NCBI GenBank assembly: GCA_964030785.1
Contig: OZ034973.1
Coordinates: 2,048,632 to 2,112,631 of the forward strand
Length of the DNA stretch: 64,000 nt
DNA from: Siderastrea siderea
Taxonomy: Eukaryota > Cnidaria > Anthozoa > Scleractinia > Rhizangiidae
Reading direction: 5' to 3'
Under the pieces are notes generated by a model. It was not told the DNA's origin and did not search any database. It saw only the letters and a program-made list of their open reading frames with translations. Position numbers and translations under genes: made by a program. Positions 56,401 to 64,000 of this stretch are shown piece by piece (the first letter of the stretch is position 1; each line of letters begins with the position of its first letter).

Positions 56401-56538
56401 AAGAAGATATTCAGCAGTGGTCTTCTGTTTTCCACCAGGTCCGCAGCCATACCATATACCGATCAGAGCTGAGATCAGCATCATGATGGAGAAAACTACA
56501 TAGTCAACCACACCAAAGCGATCGTCAACGTTGGCCAT
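41499..56538 (-). CDS. SLC5A8/SLC5A12-like sodium-coupled solute symporter, copy C (complete)
   Basis: Complete paralogue, more diverged than A and B are from each other. Exons on the minus strand: 56191-56538, 51333-51398, 51153-51204, 50839-50906, 50582-50736, 50181-50321, 49507-49636, 49307-49395, 48382-48494, 47551-47621, 45878-45964, 44817-45082, 43858-43961, 42230-42378, 41499-41642. The sum is 1983 nt, exactly 660 codons plus stop. The start chosen is MANVDDRF; an upstream in-frame GTG is not needed. Family segments include SAITLLGVPSEIYTYG, GGLKAVVWTDVFQS, GLPGMFTACLYAGAL and STASSALNAMS. Exon 12 is longer than in A and B (266 against 233 and 239 nt), enlarging an extracellular loop. 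The last exon encodes a 47-residue charged cytoplasmic tail rich in E, K and R that ends THF, a class I PDZ-ligand pattern. Donors of exons 10 and 11 are GTCAGC and GTCAGG. Intron 1 holds a foldback element and a pogo-like MITE; intron 10 holds a LINE fragment. Confidence 0.88.
42741..43063 (+). pseudogene. Crypton-type tyrosine recombinase N-terminal fragment
   Basis: Begins ATGGCCTCGAGC and reads TDDVERFVEVEASNNTQRK and DVVRFCQMK. After one frame break near 42905 it continues ELDAHLSRFILSV, GDEYEPTTLRGIIASVERFL. This succession (helix with NT and K, then E-L-x-x-x-L-x-x-F, then EYEP-S/T-T/S-L-R-x-x-x-A/S-x-x-R-x-L) is the N-terminal pattern shared by Crypton recombinases and the animal DUF3504/ZMYM/QRICH1 relatives. 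The catalytic C-terminal half is missing. It sits in intron 13 of copy C, antisense to it, and is surely non-functional. Confidence 0.65.
43090..43182 (+). pseudogene. possible gypsy-type gag scrap
   Basis: Translation LFERHLFKRISQFRDETVEQF resembles the gag segment in which F, R/Q, E and QF or EF are conserved before a short helix, as in gypsy-like elements. Only about 30 residues are present, ending in a stop. Confidence 0.35.
43532..43648. mobile_element. 117-bp hairpin MITE
   Basis: Arms of about 53 bp, nearly perfect at the centre: CGATATCTCACGAGTGAGC then TAC then the complement at 43591-43609. Outer parts (GAGATATGGAATTTCTCTT and its imperfect complement) match with several mismatches. 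No target duplication is clear. It lies in intron 13 of copy C. Confidence 0.75.
45637..45830. repeat. dispersed repeat fragment (candidate)
   Basis: The stretch with ACCACGCAAGATCGAATTGG and GGGATACGAACCCGGACCAC looks like a dispersed non-autonomous repeat: the second part resembles the complement of a tRNA B box. I recognise the style, not a named family. Confidence 0.35.
46045..47231 (+). pseudogene. C-terminal part of LINE reverse transcriptase
   Basis: An open frame of about 395 codons from the truncation point, without frame breaks. It starts in the region after the catalytic site (WMLSVNPKKTKKMVF, then YLGTKISSSGNF), runs through a helical thumb/connection region and ends with CPVCDCNQIEDEIHFLFNC, a cysteine/histidine element of the zf-RVT type. 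The FADD-type catalytic motif was lost by truncation, so no enzyme can be made. The first methionine (46110) is incidental. Confidence 0.82.
46045..47345 (+). mobile_element. 5'-truncated LINE with (TTG)n tail
   Basis: The insertion begins inside the reverse transcriptase coding region and ends with AAATAAAGC followed by seven TTG units (47323-47345). A triplet microsatellite tail instead of poly(A) suits CR1/L2/Jockey-like lineages. It lies in intron 10 of copy C, antisense to the gene. Confidence 0.82.
49960..49976. repeat. G-rich run in intron 6 of copy C
   Basis: GGGGTGGGGGGGGGGGGG, flanked by purine-rich DNA as far as about 50035. Simple sequence only. Confidence 0.7.
51555..51724. mobile_element. 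pogo/Tigger-like MITE
   Basis: A 170-bp element with inverted ends CAGTGGAGCTTCGATTTAAC and CAGTGGAACCCCGATTTAAC and TA on both sides (51553-51554 and 51725-51726). The inside has further copies of TCGATATAACGAA and CGGTATAACGA. CAGT ends with ATAACGA motifs and a TA target are typical of pogo/Tigger members of the Tc1/mariner group. It lies in intron 1 of copy C. Confidence 0.82.
52245..52350. repeat. dispersed repeat fragment (candidate)
   Basis: GATGGGATGCTAGTCCATCG, CAGGGTTACCCCCAGCAG and a following CACCTGGATGGAGAGAGAC have the look of a dispersed repeat present in many animal genomes. No ends or target duplications were found. Confidence 0.4.
53339..55411. mobile_element. foldback element with 9-bp target duplication (Mutator/Foldback-like)
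   Basis: A 2073-bp element in intron 1 of copy C. The ends are inverted: GGCATATCCTAAA at 53339 and its complement ending at 55411. TTTCTATCG is duplicated exactly at 53330-53338 and 55412-55420. The arms (about 53339-54132 and 54463-55411) contain, from outside in, a run of TGGACTC heptamers, a C-rich/G-rich block with CCCCC and AAAACCTCTAT units, and a 255-280-bp unit. That unit is present once plus a part in the left arm and twice in the right arm (54467-54724 and 54725-55010). The loop is 54133-54462. No transposase is seen. Long modular arms and a 9-bp duplication match Drosophila Foldback-type elements. Confidence 0.85.
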
Positions 56539-56838
56539 TGTTGAGCTGTTTAGCGCGCGCACCGAAGACGACAGACAGATCTAGACAGACAGTGCAGTAA
56601 CAAACACCAAATGACTCAGTCGGCTTCGCTCTTCCACCAAACTATAGCCTGTGCACTCAAGGGCTGCTTGGCTACGCTTTATGGTAATGAAACTACGTCA
56701 GCAGTTGATACGTCGGCCGCAAACAAGAGCGGCGCCTCATAGCTTTGTTATCAAATATCTCATTCATAGCGCCTGCCTATCAAATGTCAAGTCACACAGT
56801 AACGACAGTAACCTTGACCCGGCCTTGATCATAATGTG

Positions 56839-57297
56839 CCGATCAAGTCGAAACTTCAAAATCGCCCCCCGGGGCAACCCCCCGGGCATTTTGAACTTTT
56901 GAAGGTTGGATCGTTCAAATTCCCTCCTCTCGGAGCAAAAAAGCCGTTCAAATGCCCACCAATTAGTACTGAAATACCTCTCCTCAAAGACAAAGTTCGT
57001 CTTCAATCAAACACTGCTCACACTTTTCAGAGAGAGATATGCTGTGATGACACCCTTTTGAAAGAGTTATTCACTAACAAAGGCAAAATTCTATCTTGTA
57101 AATTCGTCAAAACTTGCAAAAACCGAAAAAAAAAAATAAAAACTCACGGGAGTATTACGCCAGAACAAGAGATAAATCCTGTTCAAATTCCCCACCCTTC
57201 CAAGGCAACGTTCAAATCCCCCCTTCCGAAGCACAATGCACAGTCAAATGCCCGGGATATGCCCGGGGGGGGGATGTTGAAGTTTCGAATTGATCGG
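56839..57297. mobile_element. inverted-repeat MITE in front of copy C
   Basis: About 50-bp imperfect inverted ends: CCGATCAAGTCGAAACTTCA on the left and the complement of CCGATCAATTCGAAACTTCA on the right, followed inward by C-rich GCCCCCCGGGG-type blocks and the motif CAAATGCCC. The same TTCAAAT and C-rich style occurs in the palindrome at 26.6-29.2 kb. It stands 300 bp upstream of the copy C start codon. Confidence 0.72.
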
Positions 57298-57618
57298 TGC
57301 ATAAAATGTCTAAAATCAGTGTAAAATGGTTACTGATTGTAACTTTTAATTAGTGTGACACACACAAAACTGCTACAAAGTCATAATAAGGAGCATAATT
57401 AAAGGCTAGACGAAATTAGACAACTATTTGTCCAAAAAGTGTTACAAAAATTTGCCTCCTAGCCGGGCCCAGTCCGTCTTTCTTTCCTTCCCCGTCCTCC
57501 CCCACCCTCGCTCCTAATTTTTTTGCTTCTTTTTGTTCCATGCCCTCGCGCGTCTCCCGTTTGGCTCAAGTTTCTCCCGCTTGGCCAAAACGACCTGCTA
57601 TGCAGGATACATCGTGAA

Positions 57619-57682
57619 CACATTCTCGACCCCAGAGCGCTTATCTAAAACAACGACAGAACGCTCTGGAGTCGAGAATGCC
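57619..57682. repeat. short hairpin
   Basis: CATTCTCGACCCCAGAGCG and its complement CGCTCTGGAGTCGAGAATG enclose about 25 bases. It may be a terminal piece of a transposon or a structured RNA; nothing else supports either. Confidence 0.6.
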
Positions 57683-58401
57683 AGTAAACAGTGAAGCCCT
57701 CCTAGTTGGGGGTTGCGCAGTCCGTTCTCTCCGCTCGACTTTTTCCTTGCGCCCTACACGCCACAAAGAGCCTGGTTACAGGCTCATTTCGCGGTTGTTC
57801 CCAGGTCCTAACAAGAGGCAAGATCAAGAATACGTTGCAACCTCTATGCAACGAGTGTGATATATAATCAATTAGGCCCCCCCCTCGGATTTGGTTTTCT
57901 TCTACCACGAGAAGACCGCGTTACTTTTGGCGGCTTGAATGTGGGCTCATTTCTCCGACGCGGCATCCGTGCCACAGCCGAACAAAGCTGAAGTTTCAAA
58001 GAGAAAGAACAAAGCTACTGGGGACTTCAACTCTATGAGTAACAGTAAAGTTCAGCATCCTCCCTAACTGATCACGACGGGATGGTGGTCCTTTTACAGC
58101 CTTACCAAATTGTTTTTTTTACACGTGCCTATGTGAGGCTAGGTGATGTCAGGCTGAACATCCCACGCGTCACCCTAGTGTCGGTTCTGATTATCTGATG
58201 AGTAGAAAAAAAAGAACTTAACAGGATAACTAAGCTAAGGAGCTTCTTTTAGCTTTTTTAGGAATCGGATTAAAATTGAAGGAGACTGGTTGTATTCAGA
58301 GTTGAAATATCGACCAGTAAGTCCAGCCCTTCTGTCGTAGTGTCAGCTTTGCAGTCAGTTTTGTTTAGATTAGGCGGGATATTCCAGTATTGGTATGACC
58401 T

Positions 58402-59700
58402 GTGCATCAACCTGCATATTACTACGTGTGTTCTAATATAACTATTTCACCACTTAACGTTCGAGGCTTGGTGAATAACAAAAAACGAAGAGAAACTTTC
58501 CAGTGGCTTAGAAAGAAAAACTATTCTATTTACATGCTGCAAGAGGTCCATTGTACAGAGAAGTCCTTTGAGACTTGGGCCGCTGAATGGGGCTATACAG
58601 CCCTTTTCAGCGGCTTAACAACTAGTAAAGCAGGTGTCGCTATTCTTTTCAATAACAACTTCACTTTCAAAGTTTTGAAACAACTATGTGATAAGGAAGG
58701 AAGGTACATCATTATCGATTTGGTAGTCGGTGAGCTGACCTTAACGATTTGTAATATGTATGCCCCTAACAAAGACGATCCCGCTTTCTTCCAAAATGTG
58801 AGTCAAATGACATCTTTTAAATGTGAGGAAATTATTTTTGGGGGGGATTTTAACCTTGTTTTGGATGTCTTGAAAGACAAAAAGAGCGGGAAACCAAGTA
58901 CGCATCAAAATTCTTTGAAAATGGTCCAAAATTTTCAGAATGATCTTGATCTGACGGATATATGGCGGGACTTAAACCCGGAAGAGAGAAGATATACATG
59001 GAGGCAAAATAAACCCGAAATACATTGCCGTTTAGATTTCTTTCTTGTGGGTGTAAGTCTCGCCGGAAGAGTTTTAAAGTGTGATATTCTCCACGGTTAC
59101 AAAACAGACCACTCCTTGTGCAATATTGTAATCAACTTCCACACCAACCCCAGAGGACCAGGCTTTTGGAAATTAAACTCGTCACTTTTAGGTGAGATCG
59201 ATTACGTAAACGATATCAAATCTACTATTGCGAAAACAGTGCATCAGTACGAAAATGACGAAACAGTTGACGAGGTGTTGCTTTAGGAAATGATTAAGCT
59301 TCAAATAAGAGGTACTTCAATCAAGTATTCAAAACCCAAAACAAAGAAAATGAAATATAAAGAAGCCGACGTTGAACGTGAAATAGCCACTCTCGAAAGG
59401 GAACTTGAGAGCTTTTTGAACAATGACAAAGAAGCTCTTGCAGAACAGATAAGGTTAAAGAAAATGGAATTAGAGAACATTATTGAATACAAAACAAAAG
59501 GAGCCATAATTAGATCCAAAGCTAGATGGTACAATGAAGGCGAGAAAAATAACAAGTATTTCCTAAATTTAGAAAATCGACACTGCAAAAGAAAAACAAT
59601 TATGCAGATCAAGACAATGGACGGAGTAAATATTACGAATGACTCTAACATTTTGAGAGAATGCAACTCCTTTTATAATGAACTTACACATCCAAAATAA
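58402..59700 (+). pseudogene. LINE AP-endonuclease and linker
   Basis: A full endonuclease domain is present: SPLNVRGLVNNKKR, MLQEVHCTEKS, KAGVAILFNN, ICNMYAPN, the IIFGGDFN motif, RRYTWRQNKPEIHCRLDFF and KTDHSL. A TAG at 59284-59286 interrupts an otherwise continuous frame, which goes on through the basic linker (RWYNEGEKNNKYFLNLENR) to 59700. There the frame shifts into that of the reverse transcriptase at 59718. Confidence 0.87.
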
Positions 59701-59717
59701 CAAAGAGAACAGAAAAT

Positions 59718-61280
59718 TTGGAAGAACTTTTCTTTGATCAGGAACATCCTAAACTCAACCAAATTGATAAGGAAAAATGCGAGGGCCTATTAACTGAAAA
59801 AGAATGCCTAGAAGCAGTGAAGTCGATGGAACTCGGCAAATCACCTGGTACAGATGGTCTTCCCACTGAATTTTATAAAGTGTTCTGGAAGGATATATCT
59901 CCTTATCTTATAAGTTCCCTTAATAGAAGCTGTCAGAAGGGTAAGTTAGCGATAACCCAGAGGAGAGGTATCATATCATTGATCCCCAAGAAAGACAAAG
60001 CGTTAAACGAATTAAAGAACTGGAGGCCTATAACCCTACTAAATTGCGACTACAAAATTGCGTCCAAGGCAATCGCTTCTCGTCTCAAGACTGTGTTGGC
60101 GGATCTAATAGAGTACGATCAGACTGGCTTCTTGAAAGGCCGTTCTATTGCAGAAAACATTTGCTTAATCAACAATGTTATTTCATACACACACTCAAAA
60201 GGTATTCCTGGATTACTCCTCTTCGTTGACTTTGAAAAAGCTTTCGATACTGTCGAATGGTCTTTTGTTCGAAAAACCCTAGAGCATTTTGGTTTTGGTT
60301 CATCTTTTATTAATTGGGTCAGTCTATTTTATACCGATATCCAAAGCTGTATTATAAACAATGGCTGGCCAGGGGGTTTCTTCGAGTTGGGTAGGGGTGT
60401 AAGGCAGGGCTGTCCGCTCTCACCTTACATTTTCATTCTTTGTGTCGAGGTGCTAGCTACCGCTATACGCAGGGATAACGAAATTAAAGGAATCTCTGTA
60501 GGAAATGTCGAATGTAAGATTAGTCGGTTTGCAGATGACACTACAATGATTCTAGATGGCTCACAAGCCTCGGCCATAAGGTCCGCCATGAAGATTTTGA
60601 AAATAAAATCACAAAGTGAAAACGATCAAGGGACTTCAGTACAAAAACTGTTTGCAGCAACTAAGCCAACCAAATTAGCTTATGAAATCCTAATAAATAA
60701 AAAATCTACTCGCCCTAAAAAGAGTCAGGAAAAATGGGTAAGAGACTGTAAACTTCAAGCTGTGGAGGATTTGAACTGGACTTTTATTTAGTCACTTCCA
60801 AGGATATGCGCAGTAAGTACTAAACTAAGGAATTTCCAGTTCAAATTCCTCCACAGACGTATAGCAACGAATTCCTTTCTTTTCAAAATTCGAATATCGG
60901 ATACAGCTCTTTGTTACTTGTGCAAAACAGACGAGGAAACACTAATTCATCTTTACTGGGAATGCTCAGTTACAAAATCTTTTTGGCAAAGTGTGAAAGA
61001 TTTTTTCGTTTCAATCCATCTTATACCAGCCTCGCATGTTTTAGACATGTATGAATGTTTAGGCTTCGGAGGAGAGGAAGATGATGTATTACTAAACCAC
61101 TGTTTGCTCCTTGTAAGATATTATATCCATTGTTGTAAATTTAAGAATGTCTCTCCATGTATCGGAGAATACGTGCAACGGCTGAAATTCAATTTGGAAA
61201 TTGAAAAACAAGTTTCTATGGTGACAGGTTCAGAGAACAAATTTCAGCAGAGATGGTGCAAAATTCTCCAGGCACTATAA
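59718..61280 (+). pseudogene. LINE reverse transcriptase with internal deletion
   Basis: Motifs SPGTDGLPTEFYK, NWRPITLLNCDYKIASKA, FVDFEKAFDTVEW, RGVRQGCPLSP and the catalytic FADD (FADDTTMIL, about 60530) are present. Soon after, at about 60600, the sequence jumps to a region that lies some 300 codons further on in the 22.9-kb relative (LAYEILINKK there resembles VATKILIDKK), so about 0.9 kb is missing. An in-frame TAG stands at 60789-60791. The tail then continues to CYLCKTDEETLIHLYWEC and a stop at 61280. Confidence 0.85.
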
Positions 61281-61754
61281 GAAGTGGCTTCTTACACAAC
61301 TTTAATCTCCTCCTTTTCTTTAATTCAAAACCAATTTTTGCTTAAGTATTTTTTTATCCGGGTTCCTCCCCCCTTTTTTCTTTTTTTTTTATCCTGCTCT
61401 CCGTCTACTTTGCTTTAAATTTGTTCTCCCCCCCTTTTTTCTTTTATTCGTTTATTCATTTATCTAATTATTTATTCATTCATTTATTTATTTATTTATT
61501 TATTTATGTTTTAGTCATGTGAACCTGTGTAAATGTGAACTGTTACAATAAAGTGTTAACTGAAAAAAAAAAGAATATTGATTAACGGCTGAACCATTTA
61601 AATGTATGTTTATTTCACGTCAAATCGACATCTTGTCAATTTTCAATTAAAAAAGAAACATATTTACATTACTGCCCTTCAGAGCCACATTTTCATATAC
61701 ATTGCGGCACTGTGCATTTCTGTCGTCCCAAATGGACGTCATGTTGTAATTCTT

Positions 61755-62025
61755 CAAAATTATTCAAGATAGCTTTACTTCGATCCTAACTAGACAGCAG
61801 CACACTGTTCACAGTTTATACTGCTTAACTGTAACCGCATCCCGATTCCTCAAATTGTATGAAGACGGTGCAACCATGCACCCTTAACCAGAACAGTGAT
61901 ATGCTCCTGCCTTAACATATTACATTTGTTCACTTTCTTGAATTTTCCATCGCAAAATTATTCAAGATAGCTTTACTTCGATCCTAACTAGACAGCAGCA
62001 CACTGTTCACAGTTTATACTGCTTA
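61755..62025. repeat. 73-bp direct duplication downstream of the secreted-peptide gene
   Basis: Positions 61755-61827 and 61953-62025 are identical or nearly so (ATTCAAGATAGCTTTACTTC, CACACTGTTCACAGTTTATA). The second copy ends 35 bases after the stop codon, so both probably lie in the 3' untranslated region. Confidence 0.9.
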
Positions 62026-62059
62026 CTATATTAAACGGATCGACAATACAGCTGGTGTT

Positions 62060-62530
62060 TTATGAAGCACACTTGCAGTCCTGTACCAATGCTTCTCCGA
62101 TGCTGGGGTAAACGACTTTCGTTTCAGTGCACTTTGCTGTTGTGTATCGAATTATTGAACTGAAGCACCCTGTGTTCGTGCTGGATTTACATTCAATAGA
62201 ATACGTCAATACGTTATTGGACAGTTGGCGTGTCTTATACGACCCATGCTTATAGCAGGGGTTCGTGGAGAAGAGATCTCTCTTGATTCTCTCCAGATGG
62301 CGACCTTTTGTTTCTTTGTCTAACATGACGTGTAAACCGCCACTTGAAGGCACCCGCAAGAGTCTTTTGAACCTGTGTACGTTACTTGCCAAGTAATTGT
62401 CACGCAATCTTTTACGCATGTCACCTTCATTTGTTTTCTTTGTGATGCGTGGTCTTGCAAGGACAATCGATGCGCCAAGGTAATGCATAATAAGAAGAGT
62501 GGCTAGAATCTGAAAAGAAATCATAAACAC
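62060..62530 (-). CDS. secreted six-cysteine peptide precursor, cystine-knot/IL-17-like in outline
   Basis: Single-exon reading frame of 156 residues. Residues 1 to about 25 form a hydrophobic signal peptide (ILATLLIMHYLGAS core). The middle (about 26-88) is basic and ends in a dibasic site, ERIKR, that looks like a proprotein-convertase cleavage point. The remaining roughly 70-residue mature part has six cysteines: NPC, IEC, TGC, AKC and a terminal DCKC followed by two residues. Pairs of cysteines with a C-x-C at the extreme end are seen in cystine-knot ligands, and the order (one, then two close together, then one, then C-x-C) also resembles IL-17 cytokines, though the IL-17 W and P signatures are missing. 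I therefore give the fold only as a hypothesis. A splice-acceptor-like TTTTCAG lies over codons 5-7, so an upstream first exon is possible, but the upstream frame meets a stop without a methionine. It lies just beyond a LINE and carries a 73-bp duplication downstream. Confidence 0.6.
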   Translation of the reverse strand: MFMISFQILATLLIMHYLGASIVLARPRITKKTNEGDMRKRLRDNYLASNVHRFKRLLRVPSSGGLHVMLDKETKGRHLERIKRDLFSTNPCYKHGSYKTRQLSNNVLTYSIECKSSTNTGCFSSIIRYTTAKCTETKVVYPSIGEALVQDCKCAS

Positions 62531-63166
62531 TCAGACTGTAGGAAAGATTTGGATACGCTCTTGACTTACAACCGTTATCTTTGATGTCAGGACTAGTCTG
62601 GACCGTGCTTAGCTCCCTTAATTGACATAGGAGTGAGTGCGGACTGAAGAATCGTCAAGAAAGTGGGAGTTACCTTGAGGTCTGTGCGCTTTTTTAAAAT
62701 TGTGTTTACTTGTTTGACAAGGTGCTGTAATTTAGCAGGTGTGCAGATGTCTTTTATTTTCCTTTGCTTAAGTAATTCAGAACCGAGAGTTTTGGAGCCG
62801 CACGAGAACAAAAGGCTGACTGGTTTATGGCCTAAATGAAGTGAGGTCCCAAGGGATCTTATCAAAGGGAGAGAGGAACGAGAATTCGGGGATCGGAGGA
62901 ATGGAGACACGGGGAAAAAGGGAACATGGAGAGTGAGGATAAGAAGAACAGGGGACGGGAACACAGTGGCCAAGTAATATAAGGACGAAGGGACAAGGAG
63001 ATGGAGGGTGGGAGAGAGAAGGAAAGGAAGGGTTGAAGGGCTTAAGGGAAAGAGAAGGAAAAGAGGGCATTGGAAGAGGGGAGGGGCGATAAATAACCAG
63101 CTGGGCGGAGAGACTGACGGACAATGCAAGAAACAAAGAGGCAAAAGAGTGAAGGAGTGGAGGGGC

Positions 63167-63581
63167 CGAGTGACCTACGGGATGGAAGGGCGAAGGGACG
63201 GAGCGGCATAGGAATAAACTAAGGGTTCGGGAGACTGATGGGTGGAGGAGGGATGGAGGGACGGGGGAAAGGGGGACGGAGGAACGAAGGAAGGAGGGAG
63301 GGAGGGAGGGAGGGAGGGTGGGAGGGACGGAAGGACGAAGAGCTGTAGGCGTGGAGGGACGGAGGGACGAAGGCTCTTCGTCCTTCCGTCCCTCCCACCC
63401 TCCCTCCCTCCTTCCTTCGTTCCTCCGTCCCCCTTTCCCCCGTCCCTCCATCCCTCCTCCACCCATCAGTCTCCGAACCCTTCCGTTTCTCCGCCGCCTC
63501 GTACTTTATTCTCTCCGTCCCTTAGTTTATTCCTTTGCCGCTCCGTCCCTTCGCCCTTCCATCCCGCAGGTCACTACGGAT
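63167..63581. repeat. GGA/TCC-rich long hairpin
   Basis: The left arm 63167-63343 and the right arm 63371-63581 are inverted copies made mostly of GGA, GAC and AAG units (GGGATGGAAGGGCGAAGGGA and its complement at the outer edges). The right arm has a small extra insert near 63500. The loop is about 27 bases. All long reading frames here are low-complexity Pro/Ser or Gly/Arg artefacts. Confidence 0.82.
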
Positions 63582-64000
63582 GGATGGACGAAGGAACGAT
63601 GTGACGGGGGGACGGGCGGATGATGGATCGCAGGGTCACTGAGCTTTGATGCTTCAATTCAGTTCAATGTAACGTCGATTTATTTCCGTAGAACGTTAGT
63701 ACTTCCTTGCACGATATATCCTTGCATGGTTTGTTGATAGATTGTCACTGTTTTCAGATCACTGGTTAATCATGTCGCTGTTCCACATCAAATCTACCAG
63801 AGGTCAACGCCCGAGAGAAACTTAAACTCTTCAAACTGTCACATTATTCTCCTCTCATGTTATTTGATTATCTCTTGTTGCTAACAAGACTCTTGAATAA
63901 CGTTAAATTGGCGGATATTGTTTCAAGGGGAAACACTAAGTCACTAAGTATTTTGAATTTCTTTGTCATTTAAAAATGACAGAGTAAGACTGAATGTCAA
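63582..64000. other. right edge, no feature recognised
   Basis: AT-rich sequence without an evident gene, repeat end or RNA gene. Confidence 0.5.

Larger units (their letters stand above)
58399..61573 (+). mobile_element. Tx1/L1-like LINE, internally deleted
   Basis: A second endonuclease-plus-reverse-transcriptase LINE, diverged from the one at 22.7 kb. It ends with AATAAAGTG and an A run at 61563-61573, after a TTTA-rich 3' stretch. It carries two in-frame stops, one frame break and a large internal deletion. A 5' untranslated region probably reaches left of 58399, but I cannot place its start. Confidence 0.85.

Noticed and set aside
62541..62640. upstream first exon for the secreted-peptide gene (GTAAGT donor near 62568)
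   Set aside because: The donor is good, but the frame that would join to the main exon meets a stop upstream and has no methionine.
62593..63466. long Pro/Ser-rich and Gly/Arg-rich frames on both strands
   Set aside because: Low-complexity DNA of the GGA/TCC hairpin; open frames exist in several phases at once, as expected for such repeats.

Overview
The window is animal nuclear DNA, most likely from an anthozoan cnidarian such as a stony coral. It is AT-rich, its genes are split into short exons with GT-AG introns of 0.1 to 7 kb, and it is dense in transposons of the kinds common in cnidarians (DIRS, Tx1/L1-like LINEs, TTAA-flanked and Mutator/foldback-like elements). Nothing in it is bacterial. 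The cnidarian assignment rests on this overall picture, not on a species-level match.

The backbone is a head-to-tail cluster of three genes on the minus strand for SLC5-family sodium/solute symporters that resemble SLC5A8/SLC5A12, the sodium-coupled monocarboxylate transporters. From right to left these are copy C (about 56.5 to 41.5 kb, 15 exons, 660 codons of protein), copy B (38.9 to 22.1 kb, 15 exons, 614 codons) and copy A (19.9 kb to beyond the left edge, 12 exons visible). Exon lengths and phases are almost identical in the three (66, 52, 68, 155, 141, 130, 89, 110/113, 71 and 87 nt for exons 2 to 11). A and B also share intron sequence, so they come from the youngest duplication and C from an older one. 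B and C end in different short last exons, and both tails finish with a class I PDZ-ligand-like tripeptide.

The introns are full of insertions. Copy A carries a nearly complete 4.9-kb DIRS-type tyrosine-recombinase retrotransposon (10405-15300) with inverted termini and an internal complementary region, a hAT-like element (297-568), a TTAA-flanked palindrome (1070-1489), a 671-bp short-TIR element and a tRNA-derived repeat. Copy B carries a Tx1/L1-like LINE (22.7-26.5 kb), a 2.6-kb palindromic element (26.6-29.2 kb) and a small element whose 9-bp target duplication is the 5' splice site of exon 7. Copy C carries a 5'-truncated LINE (46.0-47.3 kb), a pogo-like MITE and a 2.07-kb foldback element with 9-bp target duplications (53339-55411).

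Between genes there are a TTAA-flanked MITE (21.2 kb), a broken Crypton-type recombinase piece (42.7 kb, just inside copy C), another inverted-repeat element (56.8 kb) and a second, internally deleted Tx1/L1-like LINE (58.4-61.6 kb). The right end holds one small intronless gene for a secreted, probably proteolytically processed, six-cysteine peptide (62060-62530, minus), followed upstream by a long GGA/TCC hairpin.

The transporters would act together only as paralogues in uptake of small monocarboxylates or similar organic anions. I see no sign of a new multi-gene system; the most notable features are the transposon architectures and how they meet the splice sites.
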